The translations under genes were made by a program, and so were the position numbers. DNA of 64,000 bases, from assembly GCA_026387935.1 (NCBI GenBank), contig JAPLKU010000015.1:35421-99420 (forward strand), read 5' to 3'. This document shows positions 1 through 10,400 of the stretch, piece after piece. This DNA comes from Gemmatimonadota bacterium. Lineage in GTDB: Bacteria; Gemmatimonadota; Gemmatimonadetes; Gemmatimonadales; Gemmatimonadaceae. Under the pieces are notes generated by a model that was given only the letters and a program-made list of their open reading frames with translations, was not told the origin of the DNA and searched no databases. Position 1 is the first letter of the stretch, and every line of letters starts with the position of its first letter.

Positions 1-445
1 GAATCAACTGCATCGTCTCGAGGTCCAGTTCCCATCCGCTGATGAGATTCACGTACAGGGCGTCCAGGTCCTTCAGTAATGGCGACAACCCGGCCCAGGT
101 CCAGCCTGGCACGCCACCAGTCAGCACTTCGGTGCGCCGTTCGGCGTCCTTGTACACCAGCTCGACGCGATTGTTGGGGTATGGCACCGCGATCGGCGCG
201 GCATCTGGCGCCATACGCCGCAGCTGACGGAGAAAATCGTTGGCGCGCGCGGCAAGGTCCTCGCCGACCTTCACCAAGGGAACGAGTTCCCAGTCGTTCG
301 GAAGCGCCGCGTCAAATGCGGAGAGCGCATAGGTGATGCCGCCCCACTCCTCAATCGGCGCGCGGCCCGGCACCTGCGAGTCGCGCCCGTGAATCCTGTC
401 CCAGACGAACGTGCCGATCACACCGACGCGGCGGCGGCGCGTCAT
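1..445 (-). CDS. PfkB-family carbohydrate kinase, 3' end outside window
   Basis: The 148 N-terminal residues are visible and the gene runs off the left edge. The start reads MTRRRRVGVIGTFVWDRI, followed by a PIEEWGGITYALSAFDAAL segment. This matches the first strand and the substrate-lid/Gly-rich region of ribokinase-like (PfkB) sugar or nucleoside kinases, which phosphorylate their substrate with ATP in the cytosol. The ATP-binding C-terminal DTxGAGD motif is outside the window, so substrate and activity cannot be judged. The ATG at 443-445 is the only plausible start. The gene lies downstream of a ROK sugar kinase on the same strand, separated by a long-hairpin repeat. Confidence 0.75.
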   Translation of the reverse strand, partial: MTRRRRVGVIGTFVWDRIHGRDSQVPGRAPIEEWGGITYALSAFDAALPNDWELVPLVKVGEDLAARANDFLRQLRRMAPDAAPIAVPYPNNRVELVYKDAERRTEVLTGGVPGWTWAGLSPLLKDLDALYVNLISGWELDLETMQLI

Positions 446-492
446 AGGTTTGTCATCGCGCGCCTGGCCGCAGTTGCAAAACCCATTTGAGA

Positions 493-703
493 GGTCTCGG
501 CGCTAACGCGTGGTGCGGACAAAGGCCGGAAGTACTGCCGGATGTTTTCGCGACAGAGCAGGGAAACGACAGCGCTTGGGGAACTACCACGACAGCGTGG
601 GGCCGAACGGTCGTGGCGGTTCCCCCAAGTATTTGTAGTGGTCGCGCACTCGAAGCGTCCGTTCCATCCGGCAGTGGTCCGCACCCGCGATAGCGCCGAG
701 ACC
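493..703. repeat. Long-hairpin dispersed repeat, copy 1 (full-length)
   Basis: The left arm 493-520 (GGTCTCGGCGCTAACGCG, then TGGTGCGGAC) pairs imperfectly with 676-703, which ends GCGATAGCGCCGAGACC. A second pair is ACTGCCGGATG (534-544) with CATCCGGCAGT (665-675). A third is the segment GGGGAACTACCACGAC (578-593) with GTCGTGGCGGTTCCCCC (611-627). The element can therefore fold into one nested hairpin of about 210 nt. Related copies lie at 21330-21453 and 53841-53956. The element occupies most of the 326-base gap between the ROK kinase and the PfkB kinase; I see nothing else in that gap. Confidence 0.85.
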
Positions 704-771
704 TCGATCGATCGCGCCAGCCACCCAGCTCACGAAGGGTCTGGGCGGCCTCGAAACCACGTCCAGGGCAC

Positions 772-1755
772 TCATGCGCCGGCCCGTTGCTCCGCGAGGA
801 ACATGGCGACCGCGCCGACGACTCCCGCCCGAGCGCCGAGATCGCCCGGTACGATGCGCGCCGCGTCTACCGCCGGCCGAAACGCGCGTTTTTTCACTTC
901 GGCGCGCAGCGGCGCGAGGAGCAGTTCCCCGGCGTTGGTCACGCTCCCGGCCAGCACGACGACGTCTGGATTGAACAGGTTGAGCATGTTGGCGACGCCG
1001 GCGCCGAGATAGCGTGCCGTGTCGCGGACCACTTCCTTCGCGACATCATCGCCCCGTTGCGCGGCCTCGTAGACATGCTGGGCCGTGATCGCCGCGAGAT
1101 CGCCGCCGGTGATGGTATGCAGCAGCGACTCGCCGTCCGCCTCCAGCGCCTCGCGCGCACGCTCGGCGATTGCCGGACCAGAGGCGTACGCCTCGAGACA
1201 TCCATAGTTCCCGCACTTGCAGCGGCGGCCAGCGGTTTCAATCGTGGTATGCCCGATTTCACCGGCCACATCACTTGACCCGTGGTAGAGGCGGCCGCCA
1301 AAGATCAGCCCGCCACCGATGCCGGTACCGATCGTGAGTCCGACGACGTTGTTTGCGCCGCGCGCCGCGCCGATCCACCACTCGCCGAGCGTTGCACAGT
1401 TGGCGTCGTTATCGAGAATCACGTTGAGTCTTGTGGCGGCGCTGAGCTGCTCTGCGAGCGGGTAGTCATGCCAGCCGAGGTTCGGCGCCACCACCACGAC
1501 GCCGTCTGCGCGCCGTAGCGGCCCGGGCGCACCGATGCCGATGCCGAGGAAATCCGCGCGGGTGGCACCGGTTTCTGCGCACGTCTGTGCGATAACCGTT
1601 TCGACGAGCTTGGCGATGCGCTCGACGATATGATCAGCACTGAGCTCGGCGCGTGTCAGCTGTGATTGGAACGCGAACTCATGCGTTCCTTCGGCGTCCA
1701 TCGCGCCGACCGCGAATTTGGTTCCGCCGAGGTCGACCCCAACGACGTATTTCAT
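772..1755 (-). CDS. ROK-family sugar kinase (glucokinase-like)
   Basis: The 327-residue protein begins MKYVVGVDLGGTKFAVG, the phosphate-binding DxGGTK motif of ROK kinases. It continues with LDNDANCATLGEW, containing the catalytic Asp, then TIGTGIGGG, and the zinc-binding motif CKCGNYGCLEAY with the three expected Cys. These features fit ATP-dependent phosphorylation of glucose or a related hexose in the cytosol. The substrate is not fixed by sequence; an N-acetylhexosamine is also possible. The chosen ATG (1753-1755) overlaps the stop of the upstream glycosyltransferase by four bases, which suggests translational coupling. A longer reading frame exists upstream, but it lies inside the neighbouring gene and has no family similarity. 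Confidence 0.9.
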   Translation of the reverse strand: MKYVVGVDLGGTKFAVGAMDAEGTHEFAFQSQLTRAELSADHIVERIAKLVETVIAQTCAETGATRADFLGIGIGAPGPLRRADGVVVVAPNLGWHDYPLAEQLSAATRLNVILDNDANCATLGEWWIGAARGANNVVGLTIGTGIGGGLIFGGRLYHGSSDVAGEIGHTTIETAGRRCKCGNYGCLEAYASGPAIAERAREALEADGESLLHTITGGDLAAITAQHVYEAAQRGDDVAKEVVRDTARYLGAGVANMLNLFNPDVVVLAGSVTNAGELLLAPLRAEVKKRAFRPAVDAARIVPGDLGARAGVVGAVAMFLAEQRAGA

Positions 1756-2756
1756 GCGGTCAGCGCGAGGACCTGATCGAGCACCTGCTGCGCGTCGAGA
1801 TCCTTCATGCACTTGAAGTGGCCGAGGGGACAGGTCTGCGGGCCGTGGCTGCTGCACGGGCGGCAGTTGAGCGTCATGACTTCGGCAATCGCCCGGCGCG
1901 GCGCCAGCGGGCCAAAGCCGAACGCCGGGACCGTTGGCCCAAAAATGGCGACGGTCGGTGTGCCCATCGCACTCGCGAGGTGGAGCGGCGCGGAGTCATT
2001 CGTTACGAGCGCAGCGCAACGCCGGAGGAGTTCGGCCGATTCGAGCAATGACAACTTTCCCGTGGCGTCAACAATGCGCTCCACGCCGGCCGCGCTCGCG
2101 ATCTCCTGTGCGAGTGGAGCGTCGCCGGCGCCGCCGACCGTTATCAGTCGATAGAGTGGCGCGAGCCGCGAGGCGAGGGCGGGGAAGTGCGGCCATCGTT
2201 TGGTGCCCCAGATGCTTCCTGGCGCGAGCGCAAGCAGCTTGGCGCCGTCACGCGGTACGTCGCGGAGCAGGCGATCAACCTTCTCACGCTCGCTGGCGCC
2301 GGGAAAGAGCTGCGGCCGCATCGCATCGGCCGTGAGCGCGGCGCTATTGCCGGCGGCCAACCGCCAGAGTCGCACCGCGTGGTGCTCGTCTTTTCTGTGC
2401 GCGATGCGTTCGGTGTAAAGCAGTCTGCCGGCGCTCGTGTCGAATCCCACGCGCCGGCCAATGCGCGCGGCGAATCCGATCGCGGCGCTGCGTATGGATC
2501 CTTGGGCGAAATATGCGGCATCGTAGTTCGCGTTCCGCAGGCGTCCGATCAGGCTGACCATGCCCGCGATCCCCGATTCCGCTCCGTGCTTGTCATACGG
2601 AATGCGGGTGCGGACCGCGGGATGATTCGCGAGCAGCGCGGCCGCCGCCGGCGTGGTCACCACGTCCACCGGTCCGCGCGTCGCCAATTCAGCAAGCAGC
2701 GGCGTCGTGAGGATGACGTCGCCGAGGAACGAGGTCTGGATGACGAGGGAAGGCAG
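1752..2756 (-). CDS. Glycosyltransferase family 9 (heptosyltransferase-like)
   Basis: This looks like an ADP-heptose:LPS heptosyltransferase, which adds sugars to the lipopolysaccharide core at the inner-membrane face. The N-terminal SFLGDVILTTPLL motif is the GT9 signature. Later come GSIWGTKRWPHFPALA and LVTNDSAPLHLASAMGTP, the nucleotide-sugar pocket, then TVAIFGPT. The end, CRPCSSHGPQTCPLGHFKCM, is the Cys-rich tail common in WaaF-like proteins. The start is difficult. After an in-frame TAA the first family-like residues follow without ATG, GTG or TTG, so I propose CTG at 2754-2756 (335 aa). The TTG at 2685-2687 would cut off the N-terminal motif. The gene sits 43 bases after lepA and overlaps the ROK kinase. 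Confidence 0.82.
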   Translation of the reverse strand: MPSLVIQTSFLGDVILTTPLLAELATRGPVDVVTTPAAAALLANHPAVRTRIPYDKHGAESGIAGMVSLIGRLRNANYDAAYFAQGSIRSAAIGFAARIGRRVGFDTSAGRLLYTERIAHRKDEHHAVRLWRLAAGNSAALTADAMRPQLFPGASEREKVDRLLRDVPRDGAKLLALAPGSIWGTKRWPHFPALASRLAPLYRLITVGGAGDAPLAQEIASAAGVERIVDATGKLSLLESAELLRRCAALVTNDSAPLHLASAMGTPTVAIFGPTVPAFGFGPLAPRRAIAEVMTLNCRPCSSHGPQTCPLGHFKCMKDLDAQQVLDQVLALTA

Positions 2757-2799
2757 GGTCGTGGTGAGTTGTCGTTACCGGCTAGCGAGTCCTTCGTAC

Positions 2800-4596
2800 C
2801 TACTCAACCTGCAGCACCGCCAGGAATGCTTCCTGCGGAATTTCCACGCTTCCCACCTGCTTCATCCTCTTCTTTCCTTCCTTCTGCTTCTCAAGGAGCT
2901 TTCGCTTGCGCGTGATGTCACCGCCGTAGCACTTGGCGAGCACGTCTTTGCGGAGCGGCTTCACCGTCGTGCGGGCGATGACCTTCATGCCGACGGTTGC
3001 CTGAATGGCCACCTCAAACATCTGCCGCGGGATGAGTTCCTTCAGCTTGTCCGCGATCTTGCGGCCCCAATCGTACGCCTTGTCCTGATGAATAATCACG
3101 CTGAAGGCGTCGATCGGGTCGCCGTTGATCAGCATGTCGAGTCGCACGAGGTCGCTGCGGCGGTCGCCGAGGATCTCGTAGTCGAGCGAGGCGTAGCCGC
3201 GCGAAATGGACTTCAGCTTGTCAAAGAAGTCGAGGATGATCTCGCCGAGCGGGAACTCCCACTCGAACTCGACGCGGGCCGTGTCGATGTAGTGCATCCC
3301 CTTGTACTCGCCACGGCGGTCGGTTCCGAGCGTCATGATCGGTCCGATGTATTCCGTGGGCGCCATGATGCGCGCCTTCACATATGGCTCCTCGACGTAG
3401 TCGATGACGGACTGCGGCGGCATGAGCGCGGGATTCTCGACGAGCAGCAGCTCGCCGTCGGTCTTGTGCACGCGGTACTCGACGGTCGGCACCGTGGTGA
3501 TGAGCGAGAGATCGAACTCCCGTTCAAGCCGCTCGCGCACGATTTCCATGTGGAGCAGGCCGAGGAATCCGCAGCGGAATCCAAAGCCGAGCGCCGTCGA
3601 CGTTTCGGGCTGGTAGTTCAGCGAGGCGTCGTTGAGCTGGAGTTTTTCGAGCGCATCGCGCAGGTCTTCGTACTGCTGTGTGTCCGTGGGATACAGTCCG
3701 GCAAAGACAAACGACTTCACCGCCTGATAGCCCGGCAGTGGGATCTTGGCGTTATTGTCAGCGTCAAACACGGTGTCGCCGGCACGCGTTTCGCGCACGG
3801 ACTTCACGCTGGCGACGACGTAGCCGACTTCACCGGCCGTGAGCTCGTCTGTGGGGACCTGGCGAAGCTGATTGTAGCCGACTTCGGCCACCTCATAGAC
3901 GCTTTCGCCGGTGCCGAAGGTGATCTTCGTGCCCTTTCGGAGCGAGCCGTCCACCACGCGCAGGCTCGGAATGGCGCCGCGGTACTTGTCGTAATATGAG
4001 TCGTAGATGAGCGCGCGGAGCGGAGCCGTGGGGTCGCCGGTCGGCGGCGGAACCAGGGCCACGACCTTTTCGAGCAGCTCGGGGACGCCGAGTCCTTCCT
4101 TCGCACTGACGAGGAGGATGTCTTCAGGTTTACAGCCCAGGAGGCCGACGACCTCGGCGCGCCGTTTTTCGGGTTCGGCGCCCGGCAGGTCAATCTTGTT
4201 CAAAATCGGGATGATTTCGAGCCCTGCTTCCATGGCCAGGAAGAGGTTCGACAGGGTCTGCGCCTGAATGCCCTGCGACGCGTCCACCACGAGGATGGCG
4301 CCTTCGCATGCGGCCAGCGAGCGTGACACTTCGTACGTGAAGTCCACGTGCCCGGGCGTGTCGATCAGGTTCAGCTCATAGAGCTGCCCGTTCTTGGCCG
4401 TATAGCTCATGCGCACGGCATTGAGCTTGATCGTGATGCCCCGTTCGCGCTCCAAGTCGAGCGTATCGAGCACCTGCGCCTTCATTTCCCGCTTCTGAAG
4501 CATGCCCGTTGCTTCGATCAGGCGGTCCGCAAGCGTGGACTTGCCATGGTCGATATGGGCAACGATGCAGAAATTACGGATATGGTCGAGCTGCAC
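2800..4596 (-). CDS. lepA: Elongation factor 4 (LepA) GTPase
   Basis: A 598-residue translational GTPase that binds the ribosome and affects elongation and back-translocation. G1 [14 protein letters not shown] lies near residue 12, G3 DTPGHVDF near residue 75 and G4 NKIDLP near residue 130. The LepA-specific C-terminus ends with [19 protein letters not shown]. The GTG at 4594-4596 ([18 protein letters not shown]) gives the normal family length. A TTG 57 bases upstream would add an Ala/Pro-rich stretch without family support. A divergent promoter region of 135 bases separates it from the DUF58 gene. Confidence 0.95.
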   Translation of the reverse strand: MQLDHIRNFCIVAHIDHGKSTLADRLIEATGMLQKREMKAQVLDTLDLERERGITIKLNAVRMSYTAKNGQLYELNLIDTPGHVDFTYEVSRSLAACEGAILVVDASQGIQAQTLSNLFLAMEAGLEIIPILNKIDLPGAEPEKRRAEVVGLLGCKPEDILLVSAKEGLGVPELLEKVVALVPPPTGDPTAPLRALIYDSYYDKYRGAIPSLRVVDGSLRKGTKITFGTGESVYEVAEVGYNQLRQVPTDELTAGEVGYVVASVKSVRETRAGDTVFDADNNAKIPLPGYQAVKSFVFAGLYPTDTQQYEDLRDALEKLQLNDASLNYQPETSTALGFGFRCGFLGLLHMEIVRERLEREFDLSLITTVPTVEYRVHKTDGELLLVENPALMPPQSVIDYVEEPYVKARIMAPTEYIGPIMTLGTDRRGEYKGMHYIDTARVEFEWEFPLGEIILDFFDKLKSISRGYASLDYEILGDRRSDLVRLDMLINGDPIDAFSVIIHQDKAYDWGRKIADKLKELIPRQMFEVAIQATVGMKVIARTTVKPLRKDVLAKCYGGDITRKRKLLEKQKEGKKRMKQVGSVEIPQEAFLAVLQVE

Positions 4597-4731
4597 GAAA
4601 CACGGGATTGGAAGGGCAAGCGCTAACGCGCTGGACGGGGGTGCCGCGGGCAATCGTTTAATAATAGTCGCGCGTACTAGAGAGACTGCTCCGTGCCGTG
4701 TGGCATTCCCGCGAGTACTTTTGACATCCCA

Positions 4732-5646
4732 ATGGCCGATCCGAACGTAAGCCGACCGGACCTGATGGACCCAGCCCTCGTTGCAGGGCTCGGTTCAGTA
4801 GAGCTTGTTGCCCGTCGCATTGTGGACGGATTCATGCAGGGGCTTCATCGCTCCCCCCGAAAAGGCTTTTCGGTGGAGTTTGGCGACCATCGCGCCTATC
4901 AGCCTGGCGAAGACCTGCGCTTCATTGACTGGAAGGTGCTCGCGCGCACCGATCGGTGGATGATGAAAATGAACGAGGAGGACACCAACCTCCGTGCGAC
5001 GATCGTGCTCGACGTCAGTAAATCGATGGACTGGACCGGGTCGCCTGGCCGCCTCACGAAATCGGCCTACGCGGAGCGGCTGGCCGCCACCGTGGCGTTG
5101 CTCCTGCTTCGGCAGCGCGACTCCGTCGGATTGATCCGCTTCGACAGCGAAGTGCGCAGCGTGGTTCCGTCGCGCTCGCGAAGCATCCACTGGCATCGCA
5201 TCGTTGGCGCGCTGGGGGAGCCGGGATCGGGACTGGCCAGCGACGCGCCGGGTGGACTCATCGCTGCGGCCTCGCTGGTGAAACGCGCCGGCATGGTGAT
5301 CCTGATTTCGGATCTCCTGATGGAGCCACTCGAAGTTGCCGATGCCCTGAAGATTCTCGCCGGTGCGGGACATCACCTCACGGTGCTGCACATCATGGAT
5401 CCCGCCGAACGCGACCTTGGCGTGACGGCCATCGAAGCCGAGTTCAAGGATCCGGAATCCGGGCAGACGCTGGCCGCGACGGTTGCTGAAGTGCGCGAGG
5501 CGTACAAGACCGCCGTTGTCGAAACGATCGACGAGTGGCGCGAGCACCTGAGCGGCGCCGCCGCGAGTCATGAGATTGTGCTCACCGACCAGCCTTTTGG
5601 CATGCCGCTGCGGCGTGCGTTCATGAACCGGCAGATCTTGCCATGA
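4732..5646 (+). CDS. DUF58 domain protein (vWA-like fold)
   Basis: This 304-residue protein carries the DUF58 signature [18 protein letters not shown] followed by [13 protein letters not shown], a strand with a MIDAS-like DxSxS motif. DUF58 proteins are soluble partners of MoxR-type AAA ATPases and Bat/vWA membrane proteins; they are linked to stress tolerance and assembly of periplasmic enzymes, but their exact reaction is unknown. I chose the ATG at 4732 ([10 protein letters not shown]), because the upstream GTG at 4693 adds no conserved sequence. The stop overlaps the start of the BatA-like gene (ATGA), so the two are probably translated together. No MoxR ATPase is present in this window. 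Confidence 0.9.
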   Translation: MADPNVSRPDLMDPALVAGLGSVELVARRIVDGFMQGLHRSPRKGFSVEFGDHRAYQPGEDLRFIDWKVLARTDRWMMKMNEEDTNLRATIVLDVSKSMDWTGSPGRLTKSAYAERLAATVALLLLRQRDSVGLIRFDSEVRSVVPSRSRSIHWHRIVGALGEPGSGLASDAPGGLIAAASLVKRAGMVILISDLLMEPLEVADALKILAGAGHHLTVLHIMDPAERDLGVTAIEAEFKDPESGQTLAATVAEVREAYKTAVVETIDEWREHLSGAAASHEIVLTDQPFGMPLRRAFMNRQILP

Positions 5647-7460
5647 GTTTCCTCTCCCCGCTCGCGCTCCTGCTCATGGGCGCGATTGCCGTGCCGCTCG
5701 TGCTCCACCTGCTGCGCCGAAAGACGGGCGAACCGGTGGAGTTTCCCGCGCTTCGCTATCTGCTTCGCGCGCAACGCGAGTTCTCGCGCACGCTGAAGCT
5801 GCGGAACCTGTTGTTGATGCTGATTCGCATTGCCATCTGCCTCGTGCTGGCGCTTGCTGCCGCGCGCCCGATTGGGCGGATGATCGGCGGCGGTCACGCC
5901 CCAACCGGACTGGCGATCGTCCTCGACAACTCGCTTTCGACCTCGGTGGTCGTGAATGGCCAGCCGATCCTGGCGCGCCTCAAGGACGCCGCCAAGTCTG
6001 CGCTCGCGCGGGCCGCGAGCGGCGACCGTGCCTGGCTGGTGACCGCTGACGGCAAGGTTGTTGGCGGCGACATGAACGCCGTGCGTGATGCGGTAGATCG
6101 TACCGAAGGATTTGCCGGCGCCGGTGATCTGGTCGGCGCGGTGAAGCGCGCACTGCAGCTTGTTGAAGCGTCCGGAATTCCGGCGCATCAGGTGGCGATC
6201 TTCACCGACGCGCAGGCTTCGACCTGGACCGCGTCAACGGCACTCGCCGGCGTGAGTGCGACGATTTTTGCTCCGGCCATTACTCCACCGCGGAACCGCG
6301 CGGTGGTGCGCGCGATTCCTGAGCCGCCGCACTGGACGCCGCGCGGAACGATTCGTGCGACGACGACCGCGAGCGACTCGGCCACGTTCCGCGTGATGCT
6401 TGGCGGCAAGGCGATTGCTCGCGGAACAGCAGCACCAGGCGCGGAAGTGTCCGTGCGATTGCAGCCCTCCGAGCGTGGCTGGGTGGCGGGCTCGGTTGAG
6501 CTCGAGCCCGACGAGCTCCGCGGCGACGACGTGCGCTGGTTTGCCGCCCACATCGGTGCGGCTCCGGCGGTCGTGGCCGATCCAGGCGCCGGCGCTTTTG
6601 CGCGCACGGCCGTCGAAGCGCTCGTGCAGGAAGGGCGCGTCACGCGCGGCTCCGACGTGGTGATTGCTGGCGCTGAGGCGGCCCGGAAACCTGCCGTGCT
6701 GTTCGCGCCCAGCGATCCCGTGCAACTCGGCGCGGCCAATCGCGCGCTGCAACGCGCCGGAATTCCCTGGCGGTTTGGCCCCGTGCGCTCGGGCCCAGCT
6801 CCAGTGCGCGGTACTGGGCTCGATGGGGTGACGGCAACGAAGTGGTATGCGCTGGAGCAGGTGGCGGCGAGCGCGGAGACGGTGTCGGATACACTGGCAC
6901 GCGCCGGTGGCGATGCTTGGGCCGTTGCAGGCGACGGCTATGTACTGATCGCTTCGCCGCTCACGGCCGAAGCCACGGACCTTCCACTGCGCGCGGTATG
7001 GGTGCCCTGGATTGGGGCGGCGATTTCAGACCGCCTCGGTGGTGAAGCCGGCGCGGTAACGGAAGTCGCACCGGCCGCGGTCGTGGCGCGCCCGTCCTGG
7101 TCGCGCGAACTCGAATGGCCCGATGGCAGCGTGCATGCGGTACCGGAAGCGCGGCTCCGAGCACCGAGTCGTGCCGGCGTCTACTTCTGGCGTCGCGGGG
7201 CGGCACGTGGCGGCGCGCTCGTCGTCAATCCCGAAATCGTCGAAAGCGACCTCACCCGCCTGACGCCAGCAGTGTTCGCCTCGCGTTTCTCGGGCGCTCC
7301 CGTAAGCGTGCTCGGCGACGCCACGCCGTTCATTGCAACGGTGTTTGCGGTGACTGGCCGGCGCGCGCTCGAAGGAAGTTTCCTCATCGTGGCGCTCCTC
7401 CTGCTTGGCGCCGAGGCCGCGGTGACCCGCGCCGTGCCTGAGAATAAGGACGCCGACTAG
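5643..7460 (+). CDS. BatA-like membrane protein with vWA domain
   Basis: The 605-residue protein begins with an aerotolerance-regulator N-terminal (BatA) domain: a first helix LALLLMGAIAVPLVLHLL, the EFPALRYLLRAQREFSR motif, and a second helix near residues 57-75. A vWA-like segment GLAIVLDNSLSTSVV near residue 90 keeps DNSLS at the metal site. The middle is a periplasmic beta-rich region and a final hydrophobic segment (GSFLIVALLLLGAEAAV) anchors the C-terminus. It is coupled to the DUF58 gene by a 4-base overlap. The role is probably in envelope stress or protein assembly; the exact substrate is unknown. Confidence 0.85.
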   Translation: MSFLSPLALLLMGAIAVPLVLHLLRRKTGEPVEFPALRYLLRAQREFSRTLKLRNLLLMLIRIAICLVLALAAARPIGRMIGGGHAPTGLAIVLDNSLSTSVVVNGQPILARLKDAAKSALARAASGDRAWLVTADGKVVGGDMNAVRDAVDRTEGFAGAGDLVGAVKRALQLVEASGIPAHQVAIFTDAQASTWTASTALAGVSATIFAPAITPPRNRAVVRAIPEPPHWTPRGTIRATTTASDSATFRVMLGGKAIARGTAAPGAEVSVRLQPSERGWVAGSVELEPDELRGDDVRWFAAHIGAAPAVVADPGAGAFARTAVEALVQEGRVTRGSDVVIAGAEAARKPAVLFAPSDPVQLGAANRALQRAGIPWRFGPVRSGPAPVRGTGLDGVTATKWYALEQVAASAETVSDTLARAGGDAWAVAGDGYVLIASPLTAEATDLPLRAVWVPWIGAAISDRLGGEAGAVTEVAPAAVVARPSWSRELEWPDGSVHAVPEARLRAPSRAGVYFWRRGAARGGALVVNPEIVESDLTRLTPAVFASRFSGAPVSVLGDATPFIATVFAVTGRRALEGSFLIVALLLLGAEAAVTRAVPENKDAD

Positions 7461-7498
7461 TATGGCGCTCTAGCATGGCGCTCTAGCATGGCGCTCCC
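7460..7498 (+). repeat. Three 13-bp direct repeats with stacked start codons before mfd
   Basis: Units GTATGGCGCTCTA, GCATGGCGCTCTA and GCATGGCGCTCCC lie end to end. The first two each contain a complete mini reading frame ATG GCG CTC TAG (7462-7473 and 7475-7486). The third starts mfd itself at 7488. Confidence 0.8.
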
Positions 7499-10400
7499 CG
7501 CGCTCCTCGAGCGGATCGCGGCCCTCCCGGCATTCACGCGACTCACGTCCACGCTGCCCCTTCGTTCGGGGGCAGTGCGCGCAACCGGCTTGTTCGGCTC
7601 TGCCGATGCGGTGCTCGTTGGTGCCCTCAGCGAGCGGCAGGCAACACGGCTGATCGTCGTGCTGACCGACCACGTCGCCGAAGCCGAACGCTGGCTCGCC
7701 GACTTGCACTCGGTGCTCGGCGAAGCAGGCGTCGCGCTCTATCCGCCGCGTGAAGGGTTCGGCGAGCTCGAGCCACACGCCGAAGTGGCTGGCGAGCGAG
7801 TGGAAACGTTGTCTCGTCTGGCAGGCGGCGCGATTCGAATTCTGATCACCACGTCCCGCGCGACGCTGGAGCGAACGCGGCTTCCGCGCGCGCTGGCCAC
7901 GGCCCGTCTCGAAATTCTGCGCGGCGACACACGGCGCATCGAAGATCTCACCGCCCATCTCGACAAAGTGGGATTTGAGCGCGTGCCGCTCGTCGAGGAT
8001 GTTGCGCAGTACGCAGTGCGCGGCGGAATCGTCGATGTGTACGGATTCGGAATGTCGCAGCCGATGCGCCTCGAGTTTTTTGGCGACGAGGTCAGTGAGA
8101 TTCGACCCTTCGACCTGCTCACACAGCGCTCGAGCGGATTGGTCGATCGCGTGGTGGTACTGCCGGTAGAATCGGTCGGCGAAGCCGACGACGCCTCGGA
8201 CGACCGCACGTCGCTGCCGGCGCTCTGGCCGCCAGAGACGCTCGTCGTGCAGGCCGCCGGCACGCACGTGAAGCCCGAACTGGCCCGCACCTGGAGCGAG
8301 GCGCTCCACCATGCCGATCTCGCGCGTCGGCGTGGCGAGGATGTCGTCACGCGCGACACGCTGTTCGAGAGTCCTGAGCGCACGTTGTCGCGCCTTCGCG
8401 CCTTCCCCACGGTGCAGTTGGTTGCCGAGGATGCGGCGGACGAGAGTGACGACGGCGCGAAGCCGATGGACACCGTGCTCTTTCCGCTCCGGCCACCGGA
8501 GGCGATTGATCGCGATATGCCGCGGCTTGGCGCCCTCGTGCGTGACGGAATGAGCACGATCATCCTCTGCGACAATCCGGGTCAGGCGGAGCGGCTCGAC
8601 GAACTGCTCGCCGGTGGTTCCAGTGGAGCAGGTGGTTCAACATCGCCGTCGCCTGCGGGCATCGTGGTTGGCGTGCTTGGCGGCGGATTCGTCGTCCCGC
8701 CGACCGGCAGCGATCGCGCCACGGGGCTGCGGGTGCTCACCGACCACGAAATCTTCCGGCGTGAACGCCGGATGCGGCGCGCCCGGAAGTATTCAGCGGG
8801 CAGTGCGCTCGAGACGGTCACCGCACTCAAGGAAGGCGACCATGTCGTCCACCTCGAGCATGGCGTCGGCATCTATCGCGGGCTGGCGACGATTTTTCAG
8901 GGGGAGTCCACGCTCGAAGCGATCGTCATCGAGTATGAAGGCGGCGATAAGCTGAACGTCCCGCTCTACCGGCTCGACCAGATTGAGCGGTATCGCAGCG
9001 CGACGGACATTACTTCGGACACGCCACCGCCGCGGCTGCACAAACTCGGCGGCAAGAAGTGGAAGGCGCAGCGCGAGCATACGCGCAGTGCCATCCAGGA
9101 GATGACGGTGGAGCTGCTCGACCTGTATGCGCGCCGCAAGATTGCCAGCCGGCCGTCGCACATGCCGGATGGCGCGTGGCAGCGACAGCTCGAGTCGAGT
9201 TTCCTCTTTGAGGATACGCCCGACCAGCTGAAGGCGACCGAGGATGTCAAACGCGACATGGAAGGGTCGCGGCCGATGGACCGGCTGCTTGTGGGAGATG
9301 TCGGCTACGGGAAGACCGAGATTGCCGTGCGCGCGGCGTTCAAAGCGCTGCAGAGCGAACGCCAGGTGGCGGTGCTCGTGCCGACGACGATTCTGGCCGA
9401 ACAACATCGCCGGACGTTCGGAGAACGGTTTGCCGATTTCCCGGTGCGCATTGGCGTGCTGAGTCGGTTCGCGGGCCCGAAGGAAACGGCGCGCGTGCTC
9501 GCCGAAGTGAAGGCCGGTACGCTCGATGTAGTGATCGGCACGCACCGGTTGTTGTCGAAGGATGTGGAGTTCAACAAGCTCGGCCTGATTGTCGTTGACG
9601 AGGAACACCGCTTTGGTGTGAAGCACAAGGAGCGGCTCAAGCAGCTGCGCCTCGAGACGGATGTGCTGACGTTGACGGCGACGCCGATTCCGCGCACGAT
9701 GCACCTCGCGCTTGCGGGTCTGCGCGACATGACGCTGATGCAGACGCCGCCGCGCGATCGCTCGCCGGTGCTCACCTTCGTCGAACCCTGGGACGATGGC
9801 CTCCTCGAAGAGGGCATCAACCGCGAGCTCGACCGCGGCGGACAGGTCTTTGTCGTCCACAATCGCATCGAGACCATTGAAGCCATCGCCGAGCACCTGC
9901 GCCGGTTAATTCCGCGCGCGAAAATCGAGGTTGGGCATGGGCAGCAGCCCGAGCGCGAACTCGAAAAGGTGATGACGCGGTTTGTGAATGGCGAAGTGGA
10001 TGTCCTGGTCTCAACGCTGATCGTCGAGAGCGGACTCGACGTGCCCAACGCGAATACCATGTTCGTGAATCGCGCCGACCATCTCGGGCTCGCGCAGCTC
10101 TACCAGCTGCGCGGACGGGTGGGCCGTTCGCACCGTCGGGCGTACTGTTACCTGATGGTGCCGGACAACGTGGATGAGCAGGCGGAGCGGCGGCTCAAGG
10201 TGCTGGAGCATCATACCGAGCTCGGCGCCGGGTACCGCGTGGCCCTCAAGGATCTCGAAATGCGCGGGGCCGGGAACCTGCTTGGCCCCGAGCAGTCGGG
10301 GTTCGTGCATGCCGTCGGCTTCGACCTCTATCTCCGGATGCTGGAGGAAACGGTCAAGCGGATCATGCGCGGCGATGACGCGCCCCCGCCGCAGCCCGCC

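Noticed and set aside
2653..3999. Plus-strand frame of 448 codons opposite lepA
   Set aside because: Shadow of lepA, which is fully supported on the minus strand.
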